In this document: one piece after another, positions 35,255-44,471 of the stretch | How positions within the stretch are numbered: the stretch's first letter is position 1 | Layout: each line of letters opens with the position of its first letter | Source: Gammaproteobacteria bacterium | Lineage (GTDB): Bacteria > Pseudomonadota > Gammaproteobacteria > Pseudomonadales > Azotimanducaceae | Assembly (NCBI GenBank): GCA_026707905.1 | Contig: JAPOVY010000069.1 | Span: 1-51,888, forward strand | Direction: 5' to 3' | DNA length: 51,888 nucleotides | Notes under the pieces: model-generated | What the model was told of the DNA's origin: nothing | The model's database searches: none | The model's input: only the letters and a program-made list of their open reading frames with translations | Position numbers and translations under genes: made by a program

Positions 35255-35489
35255 CGTCGTTATCGATGATACCCAATCGTAATAATCGGGTTTATCGTCG
35301 CAGATTTCGCCATGCCGATGGATCCGCAACATTCGACTTTTGCGCCCGAGACACGTAGCCGAAACCACCTTCGGAGAAGCAAGGGACAAGCATGTGGTGT
35401 TGTTGATCCATCATGCCTAAATCAAATTTGTCTTGTCACTCAATAGACAATCTGCCAATAAACCCTCTCGCCCTTTCCTAGTTCATCTT

Positions 35490-37007
35490 CTACGCGATCC
35501 CTAGACGATCGAACTGTTCGTGTGGCGCTTCAACGGCATTCAATCCTTCATGGAGCAATTCAATCATGTCCTTTTCATCGCCAGCTCCTAGGCGATTTTC
35601 GTCCTCGGCGGGATCAAGATCAATGTTGTACAAATGGTGTTCATTGACACGAGGTCTAGCACACCAGTAGGGCAACAGATCACCTTCCTGAAACGGTTGC
35701 CGTATGACAGGTACATCCGAGCCAGGCATATAGTCCAGCGTCGCACGCATGTCTGGTTTCGGCCACAGACGATGGATTCCTGCGTACAACATTGTCGACC
35801 AGCGATTGGACCACATGGATAGAGGGAATCCGTTGTCAACCGGTGCCCGTGCGTACTTACGATGACCGTCGTAGACCATCACCCAATTGCCAAAGACGCC
35901 CCCGATTGCCCATTCCCTGACATGCTCCGCGTCACCGGTGAGGAGCGGCACAAGCGAAACGCCGTGTGTGTGATGATCCGGTTCAATATCAAATACGTCA
36001 CAGAGGGTTGCGTTGATATCGACGTTGGTAGTTAGTGCATCGATATGTTTCGACTCAACGCCCGGATACGCGATGTAGAGCGGCGTATGCCCGAGCGGTT
36101 CATATTGCGGTACCTGTGGTTTTCCCCAAATGTCCTTTTCGCCAAGATAGTGACCGTGGTCGGTACAGAGAATCACTATTGTGTCGCGCCACAGATCGCT
36201 CCTATCGAGCGCATCGAGAACTTTACCGAACCAGTGGTCGATCATGGAGAGCTTCGAACCATAGTTACATCGAATGTGACTGCCTTCGCGTTCTGTTATT
36301 ACGCCGCGCTCAATATTTCGTACGCCATATGGAGGCCAGATGATGCGTGGACCCTCCCATGTTGGGTCATATCGATCCATCCATGGTGTCGGAGAATCGA
36401 ATGGTTCGTGCGGATCGAACTCGTCGACATATAGCAGAAATCGATCGTGAAAGTCTGAGTTTAAGTCAATCCAGTTCGCCGTTGCATGCATCGTTTTCGG
36501 TCCTGGAAAATCCAGTTCCTCCCGAAAATACGTACGCGAACGGTCGTAATGCCACTCGCGACTACCTGCAGGTAACGCGGGTGCTCCAATCCAAGACGGA
36601 TCTGGTCTCGATTTCCATGGATCGTTCTCGTGTCCGCGCAGGTATTCCCATGCAAAGAAATCTGTGTGATAGTTCTCGCCACCTGTTTCAAATAGGTGTG
36701 GATGATCGGTGAATAGCATCGTATTCACACCCGCTTCACGCAGATGAGCCGTAATCGGGCGTTCCCACAGTTCGATCGAACCCCACGGTTTCCATAGAAA
36801 GTCCAAAGCACCGCAGAGTAGATCGTGTCGGGCTGGCATGCAGGGAAACGAGCCGATGAAGTGCCGATTGAATCGAACGGCACGTTGCGCGAAACGATCT
36901 ATGTTTGGTGTGTCGAACTCGTTTCCACCGTAGTCACCAATCATGTGTCGGTTCAAGCTATCAAGCAAGATCACAATCGCGTTTTTGGGCTTTGGTAAAG
37001 ATGGCAT
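35490..37007 (-). CDS. Sulfatase-family hydrolase (C-x-P-A-R type)
   Basis: The ATG at 37007 gives 505 residues; a TTG four codons earlier is a weaker choice. NAIVILLDSLNRHMIGDYGG carries N-terminal metal ligands and FIGSFPCMPARHDLLCG holds the formylglycine-type cysteine (Cys56) in a C-x-P-A-R context, found in a distinct sulfatase subgroup that continues with LWKPWGS. ILCTDHGHYLGEKDIWGKP near residue 285 completes the metal site. No signal peptide is seen. It is divergent from the PhyH gene at 37108 (100-bp shared promoter region), echoing the PhyH-HEAT/sulfatase operon at 23.4-26.9 kb. It could also hydrolyse phosphonate or phosphate esters. Confidence 0.92.
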   Translation of the reverse strand: MPSLPKPKNAIVILLDSLNRHMIGDYGGNEFDTPNIDRFAQRAVRFNRHFIGSFPCMPARHDLLCGALDFLWKPWGSIELWERPITAHLREAGVNTMLFTDHPHLFETGGENYHTDFFAWEYLRGHENDPWKSRPDPSWIGAPALPAGSREWHYDRSRTYFREELDFPGPKTMHATANWIDLNSDFHDRFLLYVDEFDPHEPFDSPTPWMDRYDPTWEGPRIIWPPYGVRNIERGVITEREGSHIRCNYGSKLSMIDHWFGKVLDALDRSDLWRDTIVILCTDHGHYLGEKDIWGKPQVPQYEPLGHTPLYIAYPGVESKHIDALTTNVDINATLCDVFDIEPDHHTHGVSLVPLLTGDAEHVREWAIGGVFGNWVMVYDGHRKYARAPVDNGFPLSMWSNRWSTMLYAGIHRLWPKPDMRATLDYMPGSDVPVIRQPFQEGDLLPYWCARPRVNEHHLYNIDLDPAEDENRLGAGDEKDMIELLHEGLNAVEAPHEQFDRLGIA

Positions 37008-37107
37008 CACGCGTCTCAAATTCTGTGATTACGAATGTGCTCGGACATGCTCTCAACACATACACTTGAATAATACGTTGGCGTTTTAATACGAAACGAG
37101 GACCCTA

Positions 37108-37977
37108 ATGAGCTCAAAACCTGATACAGCACGTGTATTTGGTGAGGATATTCATATCCCTGGTTTAGACGGTTGGGTCTCGAGTATTGCAGCTAACGGA
37201 TACACCTTAATTCCTGATTGGCTCACGTCCAAGCGCGTCCGAAAACTAGGCGAGGATCTGCGTCGAGAGGTCAATCCAATTCGTGAACTCATGCCGCCTG
37301 ATTTCACCACTGTTCGTGCTCACAACTTACTTGCGAAGACTCGATGCGTCGATGACTTGGTCTGCGATCCTCGACTAGTAGCGCTTGTTCACGGCGTGTT
37401 AGGACCGTACATTCAGATATCTGTAGTGGCGATGTTTGATCTATTACCGGGGGCTAAAGCACAAGGGTTACATCAGGATGACGGTCTATGGCCGATTCCG
37501 CGCCCTCACCCACCGTTTGTCGTCAATGCGGTCATAGCGGTCGACGAATTCACCAAAGAGAACGGCGCAACGCAGCTTGTCCCTAAATCTCATCTGTGGC
37601 ATGACCAAACCGTCAAGCAACCACCTGAAGTCACGCCAATTCAGGTTGAAATGAAACCCGGTACGATGCTCATTTGGACGGGTGCGCTTTGGCATGGCGG
37701 TGGCGCTAACAATACAAATGAAAGTCGCCTCGCCATAGACATTAACTTCAATCTGTCCTATCTTGCTCAACAAGAGAACCAATACGTCGGTGTACCTCGA
37801 TCAGAAGTAGAAAAAATGCCAGAACGTTTGCAAAGATTGATCGGCTATAAGTTCGGTTTGAATCACGTTGGTCCTGGCATGGTCGATCTTCGCGATCCAC
37901 TTCGCATGAGAGATCGAGTCAGTTACCAATACGATGTGAACGCCGACGACGTACCTAACATCGGCTCATTAACCTGA
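37108..37977 (+). CDS. Phytanoyl-CoA dioxygenase family protein
   Basis: A 289-residue Fe(II)/2-oxoglutarate oxygenase with a complete active site: His122-x-Asp124 (GLHQDDGLWP), distal His196 (GALWHGGGANN) and Arg207 (ESRLAIDINF); GATQLVPKSHLW is the family core strand. GAGGA precedes the ATG. Proteins like this hydroxylate or oxidatively dealkylate small molecules in the cytoplasm. It is followed after 30 bp by an O-methyltransferase gene, clearly co-transcribed, and is divergent from a sulfatase gene. Hydroxylation plus methylation, or demethylation with methyl recycling, of one substrate is a reasonable inference. Confidence 0.92.
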   Translation: MSSKPDTARVFGEDIHIPGLDGWVSSIAANGYTLIPDWLTSKRVRKLGEDLRREVNPIRELMPPDFTTVRAHNLLAKTRCVDDLVCDPRLVALVHGVLGPYIQISVVAMFDLLPGAKAQGLHQDDGLWPIPRPHPPFVVNAVIAVDEFTKENGATQLVPKSHLWHDQTVKQPPEVTPIQVEMKPGTMLIWTGALWHGGGANNTNESRLAIDINFNLSYLAQQENQYVGVPRSEVEKMPERLQRLIGYKFGLNHVGPGMVDLRDPLRMRDRVSYQYDVNADDVPNIGSLT

Positions 37978-38007
37978 TTTACTAACTCACTCACGCACGG
38001 AGATTTC

Positions 38008-38670
38008 ATGTCTTCTTCTACCATCGTCGTCGATGACCGCATTGACGCTTATCTTCTAAAACAAGGAAGACCTGAATCGGAAACTGCGGCCGCGCTTCGC
38101 GAGGCAACTGCGCCTATGCCAGCAGCGATGATGCAAGTATCGCCACTGCAAGGTGCATTCATGTCCTGGCTTGTAGGTTTTATGAATGTAGAGAACGCCC
38201 TAGAAGTCGGCACATTTACCGGATACAGCGCTTTGTGTGTCGCCGAAGCACTACCAGATCACGGAAAACTGATCGCCTGTGACGTAAGTGAAGAATGGAC
38301 AAGGATGGCAAAAGAGTACTGGGAGCGTGGGGGTGTCGCTCACAAGATCGACTTACAGCTCAGACCTGCGGCTGAAACGCTCGACTCGCTCATCTCTGAC
38401 GAACGAGAGGGCTCATTCGACTTCGCGTTTATCGATGCGGACAAACCTAATTACGACGTCTATTACGAGCGTTGCTTGCAACTGTTACGCGTCGGGGGTA
38501 TCGTCGCCGTCGACAACGTGTTGTGGGGAGGTCGGGCAGCGAACAAACTGGCAATTGATGAATCCACGAGAGCCATACGCGCGCTCAATAAGAAAATCCA
38601 GAACGACGATCGCGTTAGTAACGTTATGCTGCCAATCGGCGACGGTCTAACTCTGGCGACCAAGTTCTAA
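38008..38670 (+). CDS. Class I SAM-dependent O-methyltransferase (caffeoyl-CoA/catechol type)
   Basis: The 220-residue length and motifs fit cation-dependent O-methyltransferases: ALEVGTFTGYSALCVAEALP binds SAM (about residues 64-83), FAFIDADKPNYDVYYERCL carries the metal-binding Asp (about 140-158), and GGIVAVDNVLWGGR follows. GGAG sits seven bases before the ATG. The enzyme methylates vicinal hydroxyls of catechol-like substrates, or other hydroxyls in bacteria. It is the second gene of the PhyH-OMT operon; a strong hairpin closes the unit downstream. Confidence 0.93.
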   Translation: MSSSTIVVDDRIDAYLLKQGRPESETAAALREATAPMPAAMMQVSPLQGAFMSWLVGFMNVENALEVGTFTGYSALCVAEALPDHGKLIACDVSEEWTRMAKEYWERGGVAHKIDLQLRPAAETLDSLISDEREGSFDFAFIDADKPNYDVYYERCLQLLRVGGIVAVDNVLWGGRAANKLAIDESTRAIRALNKKIQNDDRVSNVMLPIGDGLTLATKF

Positions 38671-38702
38671 TCACACCGGCTCGCGCCAATCTACCTTCGC
38701 TG

Positions 38703-38742
38703 GATGCGTGAACGCTGCACCTAACGTGCGCGTTCACGCATC
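38703..38742. terminator. Long bidirectional terminator hairpin
   Basis: GATGCGTGAACG (38703-38714) pairs perfectly with CGTTCACGCATC (38731-38742); one more C-G pair, a bulged T and a 4-bp GCAC/GTGC stem continue inward to a CTAAC loop. TTTGTCTT follows on the plus strand. It lies between the convergent O-methyltransferase and PhoX-like genes. Confidence 0.8.
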
Positions 38743-38750
38743 GGTTTGTC

Positions 38751-40226
38751 TTAAAGAGTCGACCAAGGTCCTTCGATCGCGAAAGTGACGCCAGGTGATT
38801 GAAGATTCGCATATAACGTTTGACCATCTGCCGAGAACGTCGCACCCGCCCACTCGGAACGACGGTAATCTTGAGCCTCTATTCCCGGTCGTCCCGGCAC
38901 GCCACTCGTAAGGTCCGCGTTGTTTTCCGCAAACGTAATGACCTCGTGTCCGGGTTGCTTCGCAATTAACAGGCGACAGCCATACTTCAACGTATTGTCT
39001 GGGTGACTTACACCGCCGCCGTCCTCACAAAGGACGATCATGCCATTCACAGGATTAACTGCAATATTGTCGATCGCATCTGCTTCGTCTTCAGAACCAG
39101 ACGCATAGATACATACGAGTCGCTCGATACTTGCGTCATACAGCCAGACACTACCGGTCCCAGCCGGTCCACCTGCCGTATCAATCCAATAGAGCCGCCC
39201 TTCATACTCCCATATACCTTCGCCACGGCTAAAGTAAGCGCCACCGTCTGCTTCACCCTGTAAGAACGGACCTGACTTGCCTTCACCCATTAAGTTTTCG
39301 AAGCCGTTGCCGTAACTATTCAGTATTTCAGGATCGGCATCTGGGTCATCGATAGGTGCCCATTCGACATCGAATGCGGCGCCTTCTGGCGATGCAGTCA
39401 GATTTACGTTTGCTTTTCCTTTGACTCTTAGCATCGACAGCTTTCCACCTTCATCAAGTGCACCGACTTTCCTCTCTAGATTGTTCGGTACGAATCGATA
39501 AAAGCCGGAATTCGGACCGTTATCCTCCGTCAAGTAGGCATTACCAGTCGTTGTATCAATCGCGACTGCTTCGTGTCGAAAGAACCCCATGTCCTTAATC
39601 GGCGCGCCAGAGGCCTTTCCTAAGTGAGGGGGTGGCACCTCAAAAACGTAACCGTGGTCTTTTGCGCTTGACCCATCCGGCAGTCTAATGTTGCTACCTC
39701 GAAATGAAGTTTCTTCACACGTCAACCACGTACCCCATGGCGTTGGTCCACCTGCACAGTTGATCATCGTACCGCCAATCAACGGGACGGTTTCCTTAAA
39801 TCGACCTTCTCGAAGTACGACGCCCGTCACACCACCTCCGATTCCGAGTGGTGATCCCACCCGCTGAAGAACCTGCGCTGGCAACTGAAAGTCATCGTAA
39901 ACGGGTACACCTTCCCCTTCAATCGTATCGGCGTAGTACCTTTCGTGATTTCTTAGAAGGACGATTTCGGATTCGTCCGCGCCTTCAACAACTGCCATTC
40001 CGTCATGGCGATCGGGTACTAGACCACCGGTAGTCATCGAATCGCCGGTCCAGCTCATACTTCGGTACGTGAATCCCTCCGGTAACTGAATTAGCTCAAG
40101 ACCTGTTTCTGCATCAACAGTCGGCCGTAGCTGCGAAGCGCCACGTACAACCGGTGAAGCAAACACTAGTGGCGCCGTGCCTACTCCTAGAAGAGTCTTA
40201 CCAAGTAACTCTCGGCGACTAACCAT
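38751..40226 (-). CDS. PhoX-like (DUF839) protein with Tat signal
   Basis: A 491-residue exported protein. The N-terminus MVSRRELLGKTLLGVGTAPLV is a twin-arginine (Tat) signal, implying folding and cofactor loading in the cytoplasm before export. The body matches the PhoX/DUF839 beta-propeller family: LLRNHERYY, GGTMINCAGGPTPWGTWLTCEE near residue 152, FFRHEAVAIDTTTGNAYLTED and FSADGQTLYANLQSPGVTF near the end. PhoX proteins are Ca/Fe-dependent alkaline phosphatases; the length here is shorter than classical PhoX, so phosphatase activity is likely but not assured. It is divergent from heme A synthase with 76 bp between. Confidence 0.88.
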   Translation of the reverse strand: MVSRRELLGKTLLGVGTAPLVFASPVVRGASQLRPTVDAETGLELIQLPEGFTYRSMSWTGDSMTTGGLVPDRHDGMAVVEGADESEIVLLRNHERYYADTIEGEGVPVYDDFQLPAQVLQRVGSPLGIGGGVTGVVLREGRFKETVPLIGGTMINCAGGPTPWGTWLTCEETSFRGSNIRLPDGSSAKDHGYVFEVPPPHLGKASGAPIKDMGFFRHEAVAIDTTTGNAYLTEDNGPNSGFYRFVPNNLERKVGALDEGGKLSMLRVKGKANVNLTASPEGAAFDVEWAPIDDPDADPEILNSYGNGFENLMGEGKSGPFLQGEADGGAYFSRGEGIWEYEGRLYWIDTAGGPAGTGSVWLYDASIERLVCIYASGSEDEADAIDNIAVNPVNGMIVLCEDGGGVSHPDNTLKYGCRLLIAKQPGHEVITFAENNADLTSGVPGRPGIEAQDYRRSEWAGATFSADGQTLYANLQSPGVTFAIEGPWSTL

Positions 40227-40302
40227 ACCCCCGCTCCTAGAATTTGATGAATGGCTGTGACTGTCATTCTATAAATCACCTGTATTCATCTCGTTAAATA
40301 AA

Positions 40303-41286
40303 TTGACTGGATCGAGTGACCCGTCGACCCGAGTAGTTCCCTATCTGACAATCGCCGCCTTTCTATTAGGAATGCTCGTCGTCGTACTTGGCGCATACAC
40401 ACGGCTTGTCGACGCGGGACTTGGGTGCCCTGATTGGCCAGGCTGCTATGGCTTTCTGACGGTACCACAATCCGAAGTGGATATCGCAACGGCGAATGAG
40501 CGATTTCCAGAGATGCCTCTCGAAGCAGACAAAGCGTGGCCAGAAATGGTGCATCGTTACGCTGCAACGCTACTAGGCGTTGTGATTCTGGCAATACTCT
40601 TTACGGCTATCGTCAATAAGTCGCCACTTACCTACCCGATTGTTTTAACTGTTCTCGTCATCGCGCAAGGGATTTTTGGCGCGTGGACTGTTACGCTGAA
40701 ACTATGGCCGCAAGTGGTAACCGCGCATCTATTGGGTGGATTTGCCACGGTCGCTTTGCTCGGGCTCTACCTGATCAAACAAAAGGTTGTGCCGCCGATT
40801 GATCTGCCATTTTCGGCGTTTCGTGCCGCGTTACTCGTACTCTGTGTATTGATACTGCAAATCACACTGGGTGGTTGGACGTCGTCAAACTACGCCGCAT
40901 TGGCTTGCCCAGATTTTCCGCTGTGCCACGGGCAATTAATACCAGACATGGCTTGGTTCAGAGGATTCAACATATTTCAAGATATCGGCCCGAATTACCT
41001 AGGCGGCGAGCTATCTAACGACGCGCGAATCGCGATTCAATTCAGCCATCGACTGGTGGCGCTCGTACTTACCGCCATTACGATCTGGCTGATCATTCGC
41101 TTGAAAGGAAATGTCCGCTGGTTACTAGGTGCCGTATTAGCAACGCAATTCGCACTCGGTGTATCGAATGTGTGGTTCGATCTTCCCTTGGCGGTCGCAA
41201 CACTTCATAATCTTGGAGCCCTTGTGTATCTGCTCGTAATCGTCTATATCCTTTACGGTACGCGCACCCGTAGCTCAGTTGGATAG
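40303..41286 (+). CDS. ctaA: Heme A synthase (CtaA/COX15)
   Basis: The frame starts at a TTG (40303) without a clear ribosome site; earlier in-frame codons offer no better start. The 327 residues contain about eight membrane segments and the conserved [21 protein letters not shown] near residue 30, with the four heme-ligand histidines in [22 protein letters not shown] and TLHNLGA. It oxidises heme O to heme A for cytochrome c oxidase. No oxidase subunits are nearby, so the gene is detached from its usual cluster. The last eight codons lie within tRNA-Arg: the stop TAG is formed by the D-loop sequence, so the C-terminal tail TRTRSSVG is dictated by the tRNA. Confidence 0.92.
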   Translation: MTGSSDPSTRVVPYLTIAAFLLGMLVVVLGAYTRLVDAGLGCPDWPGCYGFLTVPQSEVDIATANERFPEMPLEADKAWPEMVHRYAATLLGVVILAILFTAIVNKSPLTYPIVLTVLVIAQGIFGAWTVTLKLWPQVVTAHLLGGFATVALLGLYLIKQKVVPPIDLPFSAFRAALLVLCVLILQITLGGWTSSNYAALACPDFPLCHGQLIPDMAWFRGFNIFQDIGPNYLGGELSNDARIAIQFSHRLVALVLTAITIWLIIRLKGNVRWLLGAVLATQFALGVSNVWFDLPLAVATLHNLGALVYLLVIVYILYGTRTRSSVG

Positions 41287-41340
41287 AGCGTTTGCCTCCG
41301 GAGCAAAAGGTCACAGGTTCGAATCCTGTCGGGTGTGCCA
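41264..41340 (+). tRNA. tRNA-Arg (anticodon CCG)
   Basis: A full 77-nt cloverleaf: acceptor GCACCCG pairs with CGGGTGT (first pair G-U), D arm with GCTCAGTTGGATAGAGC, anticodon stem TTTGC/GCAAA with loop CTCCGGA (anticodon CCG, reading CGG), variable AGGTC, T arm ACAGG-TTCGAAT-CCTGT, discriminator G and encoded CCA (41338-41340). It overlaps the heme A synthase 3' end by 23 bp and ends two bases before the convergent PhyH-HEAT stop codon. Confidence 0.97.
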
Positions 41341-41342
41341 AT

Positions 41343-42923
41343 TCAAACGACGTATCGTCGATCTGCTAGATATTCAATAAGATCGGCTAACCAGGGTTCG
41401 CTAAGGTTTCGTACGGAACGCCGAATCGCCATGAACAGAAGACTCTTAGCGTATCGATCATGTTCTACGATCGCGTAGTGAAGCGTTTTTTCGATTTCTG
41501 ACGACGTCAATTGAGTCATCGTTAGCGCTAGCGCAACATTCTCCCGTACCGTTGATCGTGACATTCCACCATTGTTCGTATTGTCTGGTTCTACATCATG
41601 ATCTAGTCGTGCGATCAAGCGATCGTTAACATCAAGCGCGTTCGCGTGCGTGCGCAGCAGAATGCCTAAGGCGTACGCAGCATTTGACCTGACCAAGTCA
41701 TCAATATCGTTCTCTACTCGGTCAATCAGCCAATCGACTGCCATTTGATCGCAGCACATGGCTTCACGAAGCGCTAAGACCGTTGCTCGTCTAATCGGCG
41801 CACGATTGTCCGACATCATTCCTTCAAATTCGCGACTGTCGATCGAATTTACAAGACCTAACGCGTAGCCAGCAGCGCGTCTCACAGCTTCCTGATCGTG
41901 CGCGATGAACGAAATCAACGCGTGACGGATGCGATCGTCAACATTTGCCAATAAACCTAACTCATACGCGATTCGTATGCGTTCCGCATCCGTGCCCGCA
42001 TCAACAAGCATGTCAGTCGTAGTGTCATTGCGAGAAAGATCCCAATTAGGCGTCTCGCCGTTCAACCAGTACCAATTTCTCTCAACGATCCGTGCGATCT
42101 TCGCATTGTCGATCTGAGGTACTGGGACAGACTCGCTACGCCTCGTCGGTGTTGAGGGTGATGTCGCTCGATACAAGTAGAACTTGTACATGAAGCGTCG
42201 ACCATCAAAGTCAGGTTCCTGACGCGTACCGCGATGAGAAAGATCGTACGACGCAAGAATCGCGCCGCCGCACGGTACCTCCAGCTTCCTGCGCTCCAAG
42301 TTAGGAACACCCCACGTGTCTGCAACTTTTTGGATGTAGTTATCTCGTTCTTGAAGGGACGCGGTTGTAGGATCGAAGCGCTTCAAACTTCGTCCTAGTG
42401 GGTCACCACGGTGCCAGGTACCGTCGGGAAGCTCGTAGTCGTTCGTCCAATACTGGGTTCCCGGCAGTACCTCCGTGGGTCCGGTGGTCTGATCCGTCGG
42501 CTGAGGATAGTAGAAGAGCATGGCCCAGTCTGGACGATGGGACCGATAGTGGCCGCGGTCATTCCACGGTAAATTACCGTCTTGGTGGAAGAACTGGTCA
42601 TTCGCCGAGGACTCATGGATAAAGTCGTGTGGATAGAGCTGCCAGTCTTCTCCTAGGATGCTTGTGATCGCACCATCTATCGTCGGACTACGCAACAGTA
42701 ACTCGGCATCGGGAATGCGCTGACGCAGGTTGTCTGCGATGACCTTGATGTGCGGCGCAGCACCTTGACTCGCTGCGCCTTGTGCCATTCCGTAGGTCCA
42801 GCACGCCGCTTCGAACATACGCTGATGAAACGCTTGATCTAGCTCAGTTGGATTAAGTACGACATACCCGTCCTCCAGATACTGAACGATCTGTTGGTTA
42901 TTTAGAAGTATGGAATCTATCAT
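41343..42923 (-). CDS. Phytanoyl-CoA dioxygenase family protein fused to HEAT repeats, copy 2
   Basis: A 526-residue relative of the protein at 24934. The oxygenase half has His113-x-Asp115 ([10 protein letters not shown]), distal His230 ([10 protein letters not shown]) and Arg242/243 ([12 protein letters not shown]). The shared segment with [18 protein letters not shown] mirrors MLYYP and MGPTATVPYSQYWT in copy 1. Residues about 315-520 are HEAT-like repeats ([37 protein letters not shown]), including [12 protein letters not shown], also present in copy 1 as RSVVRENVLWAL. The start overlaps the stop of the HAD hydrolase gene as ATGA, so both are made together. Substrate unknown; the repeat half may be a docking or regulatory module. 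Confidence 0.88.
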   Translation of the reverse strand: MIDSILLNNQQIVQYLEDGYVVLNPTELDQAFHQRMFEAACWTYGMAQGAASQGAAPHIKVIADNLRQRIPDAELLLRSPTIDGAITSILGEDWQLYPHDFIHESSANDQFFHQDGNLPWNDRGHYRSHRPDWAMLFYYPQPTDQTTGPTEVLPGTQYWTNDYELPDGTWHRGDPLGRSLKRFDPTTASLQERDNYIQKVADTWGVPNLERRKLEVPCGGAILASYDLSHRGTRQEPDFDGRRFMYKFYLYRATSPSTPTRRSESVPVPQIDNAKIARIVERNWYWLNGETPNWDLSRNDTTTDMLVDAGTDAERIRIAYELGLLANVDDRIRHALISFIAHDQEAVRRAAGYALGLVNSIDSREFEGMMSDNRAPIRRATVLALREAMCCDQMAVDWLIDRVENDIDDLVRSNAAYALGILLRTHANALDVNDRLIARLDHDVEPDNTNNGGMSRSTVRENVALALTMTQLTSSEIEKTLHYAIVEHDRYAKSLLFMAIRRSVRNLSEPWLADLIEYLADRRYVV

Positions 42924-43618
42924 CCGCAGAGCTGATCAGCTAAATCCGTGTAACTTTCGGCTTGAATTTCGAAACCTGACGAATCGCCTTCTGATCCCAT
43001 TTCCCAAACTTTAGGCTTAACGTGCGCTGCCTTCAAGCCCGCGCGTTGTGCCGCAGCTAAATCAGGCGGATGACACGCGACCATCATAGTTTCGGACGGT
43101 TCAACACCAAAGAGTCTCGCCGCCTTCTGGTATGCCTCGGCTTCCGGTTTGTAGACGCCAAGGAATTCACACGACAAGTACGCATCCCAGTCGATACCTG
43201 CGTGCTTCGAGGAGTCTACAACGATCGACAACGAGAGCACAGTTAGGATAGAGACGACGTAGCGTTCCCTTAGGCGTACGAGCGCTTCCGGGACGTCCTC
43301 CCATACGTTCATACGATGCCACGCGGAGTTCAAACGTTGTTTGTCATTCTCAGTTAGTTCTAGTTCGTTGTATTGTTCACCCAGTTCGTCCAAGACCGCA
43401 AGATGAATCTGGTCCGCGTTGCGCCACGAAAGATCTCCCTTCCGTACTTCGGCGAGTGTCTCGAACATTCTGCGACGCCATTGAAAACAAAACGCAGGAA
43501 CATCTAACTCGATACGCCGCTCGTCCGCGAGCTCTTTGACAGCCCCTTGCGTGGACGACTGCCAATCAAATATGCTACCACCCACATCAAATGTCAGTAC
43601 CTTTACCTTACTAAGCAT
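42920..43618 (-). CDS. HAD-superfamily hydrolase, haloacid dehalogenase type II-like
   Basis: The 232-residue protein has the HAD nucleophile in VLTFDVGGSIFDW (Asp11), a helical cap (about 20-100), the motif II region SILTVLSLSIVVD and the lysine/acid motifs GVYKPEAEAYQKAARLFG and MMVACHPPDLAAAQRAG. The layout is that of L-2-haloacid dehalogenases, but the usual FDxxGT reads FDVGGS, so phosphatase activity is as likely as dehalogenation. Its stop overlaps the PhyH-HEAT start (ATGA), an operon that pairs a hydrolase with an oxygenase in the same way as the sulfatase pairs with copy 1. Confidence 0.88.
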   Translation of the reverse strand: MLSKVKVLTFDVGGSIFDWQSSTQGAVKELADERRIELDVPAFCFQWRRRMFETLAEVRKGDLSWRNADQIHLAVLDELGEQYNELELTENDKQRLNSAWHRMNVWEDVPEALVRLRERYVVSILTVLSLSIVVDSSKHAGIDWDAYLSCEFLGVYKPEAEAYQKAARLFGVEPSETMMVACHPPDLAAAQRAGLKAAHVKPKVWEMGSEGDSSGFEIQAESYTDLADQLCG

Positions 43619-43781
43619 CTAATTCATCTCCTACGTTTCGTACCTTCGATTATCTTGCACTATGTCAGTCGTAATACGATGGAATAACAGTATCGCAACG
43701 CGTGAAGCTAAGCTGGTTTGTAGCAACATGCCTGTCTAGCAACCTGACTAAGGTGTATCTTGGAAAATCCAATCTCATAAA

Positions 43782-43799
43782 GGTAACATATCAGTTACC
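43782..43799 (+). promoter_or_regulatory. Inverted repeat, probable toxin-antitoxin operator
   Basis: GGTAAC (43782-43787) and GTTACC (43794-43799) form a perfect dyad with a 6-nt centre, just before the toxin frame. A second small dyad, TTGGA/TCCAA (43760-43772), lies upstream. Antitoxins of such loci usually bind palindromes here to repress their own operon. Confidence 0.55.
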
Positions 43800-43807
43800 A
43801 TTTCCAC

Positions 43808-44146
43808 ATAACGAAGGTTAAGGAATTTGTTGATGCTCGCGAAGTCAGTCCATTCGCGAGATGGTTCGATCAATTGAACGATCACGCTGCAGCAAGGGTC
43901 ACTTCCGCAGTGTCAAGACTTGAGCAAGGCAATTAATCCAATGTGAGAAGTGTTGGTGGGGGAGTACTCGAGTATCGGATCGACTTTGGTCCCGGCTACA
44001 GGGTTTATTTCGGGAAGGAAGGCGATGAAGTTATTGTCCTGCTTGGCGGCGGCACAAAAGTGCGTCAGCAACTAGACATCGATCAGTCACGTAACCGATG
44101 GCGTGACTACCGTCTGCAAAAACGGCAAGAGGAACAGAGCAAATGA
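43808..44146 (+). pseudogene. RelE/ParE-superfamily toxin remnant (start codon lost, internal stop)
   Basis: Translation of 43808-44146 gives an almost complete addiction-module killer protein of about 112 residues: TKVKEFVDAREVSPFARWF, then RVTSAVSRLEQGN, a TAA at 43934-43936, SNVRSVGGGVLEYRIDFG, PGYRVYFGKEG and VIVLLGGGTKVRQQ. In relatives the interrupted site reads GN(L/F)SNV, so a single TTA-to-TAA change fits. The expected start codon is ATA instead of ATG. The rest is well preserved, so inactivation is recent. The stop overlaps the antitoxin start (ATGA). A 67-codon remnant from GTG 43943 might still be made but lacks the N-terminal half. Confidence 0.85.
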
Positions 44147-44460
44147 CTTTAACACGATATTTCACGGAAACCCTCAAGGCACGAATTGAGAGGGATCCGG
44201 GCTTCCGTGCAGCGCTTCTTGAGGAAGCCGTGCAGTGCTTGCTCGTGGGCGAATTGGACGTTGGCAAATCCGTGCTACGCGATTATGTAAACGCCACAAT
44301 AGGTTTTAAAGAGCTAGGCTGCTTGACCGCTAAATCCCCGAAGAGCTTAATGCGAATGCTCAGTCCTCAAGGTAATCCGCAAGCAAAGAACCTATTCGAT
44401 ATCATCGCCTATCTTCAGGAACGCGAGGGGGTACAACTAAAGGTCACCGCGACTCGCTGA
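44143..44460 (+). CDS. Antitoxin, HTH DNA-binding (partner of the dead RelE-type toxin)
   Basis: An intact 105-residue protein. Its start overlaps the toxin stop as ATGA. The N-terminal TLTRYFTETLKARIERDPGF and central NATIGFKELG, KSPKSLMRMLSPQGNP match the addiction-module antitoxins that follow RelE/HigB-like toxins. The helix-turn-helix should bind the operator at 43782-43799 and autoregulate. Since its toxin carries two disabling lesions, it survives as an orphan antitoxin, possibly giving protection against related toxins carried by plasmids or phages. Confidence 0.88.
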   Translation: MTLTRYFTETLKARIERDPGFRAALLEEAVQCLLVGELDVGKSVLRDYVNATIGFKELGCLTAKSPKSLMRMLSPQGNPQAKNLFDIIAYLQEREGVQLKVTATR

Positions 44461-44471
44461 GGAAATTGCAC

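Noticed and set aside
41264-43618. A genomic island integrated at tRNA-Arg
   Set aside because: No integrase and no repeat of the tRNA 3' end were noticed downstream within the window; the overlap alone is not enough.
32913-43936. Stop-codon recoding, because two genes carry in-frame TAA
   Set aside because: TAA is used as the normal terminator elsewhere (for example the thiolase-like, serine hydrolase and O-methyltransferase genes), so isolated mutations or base errors are simpler.
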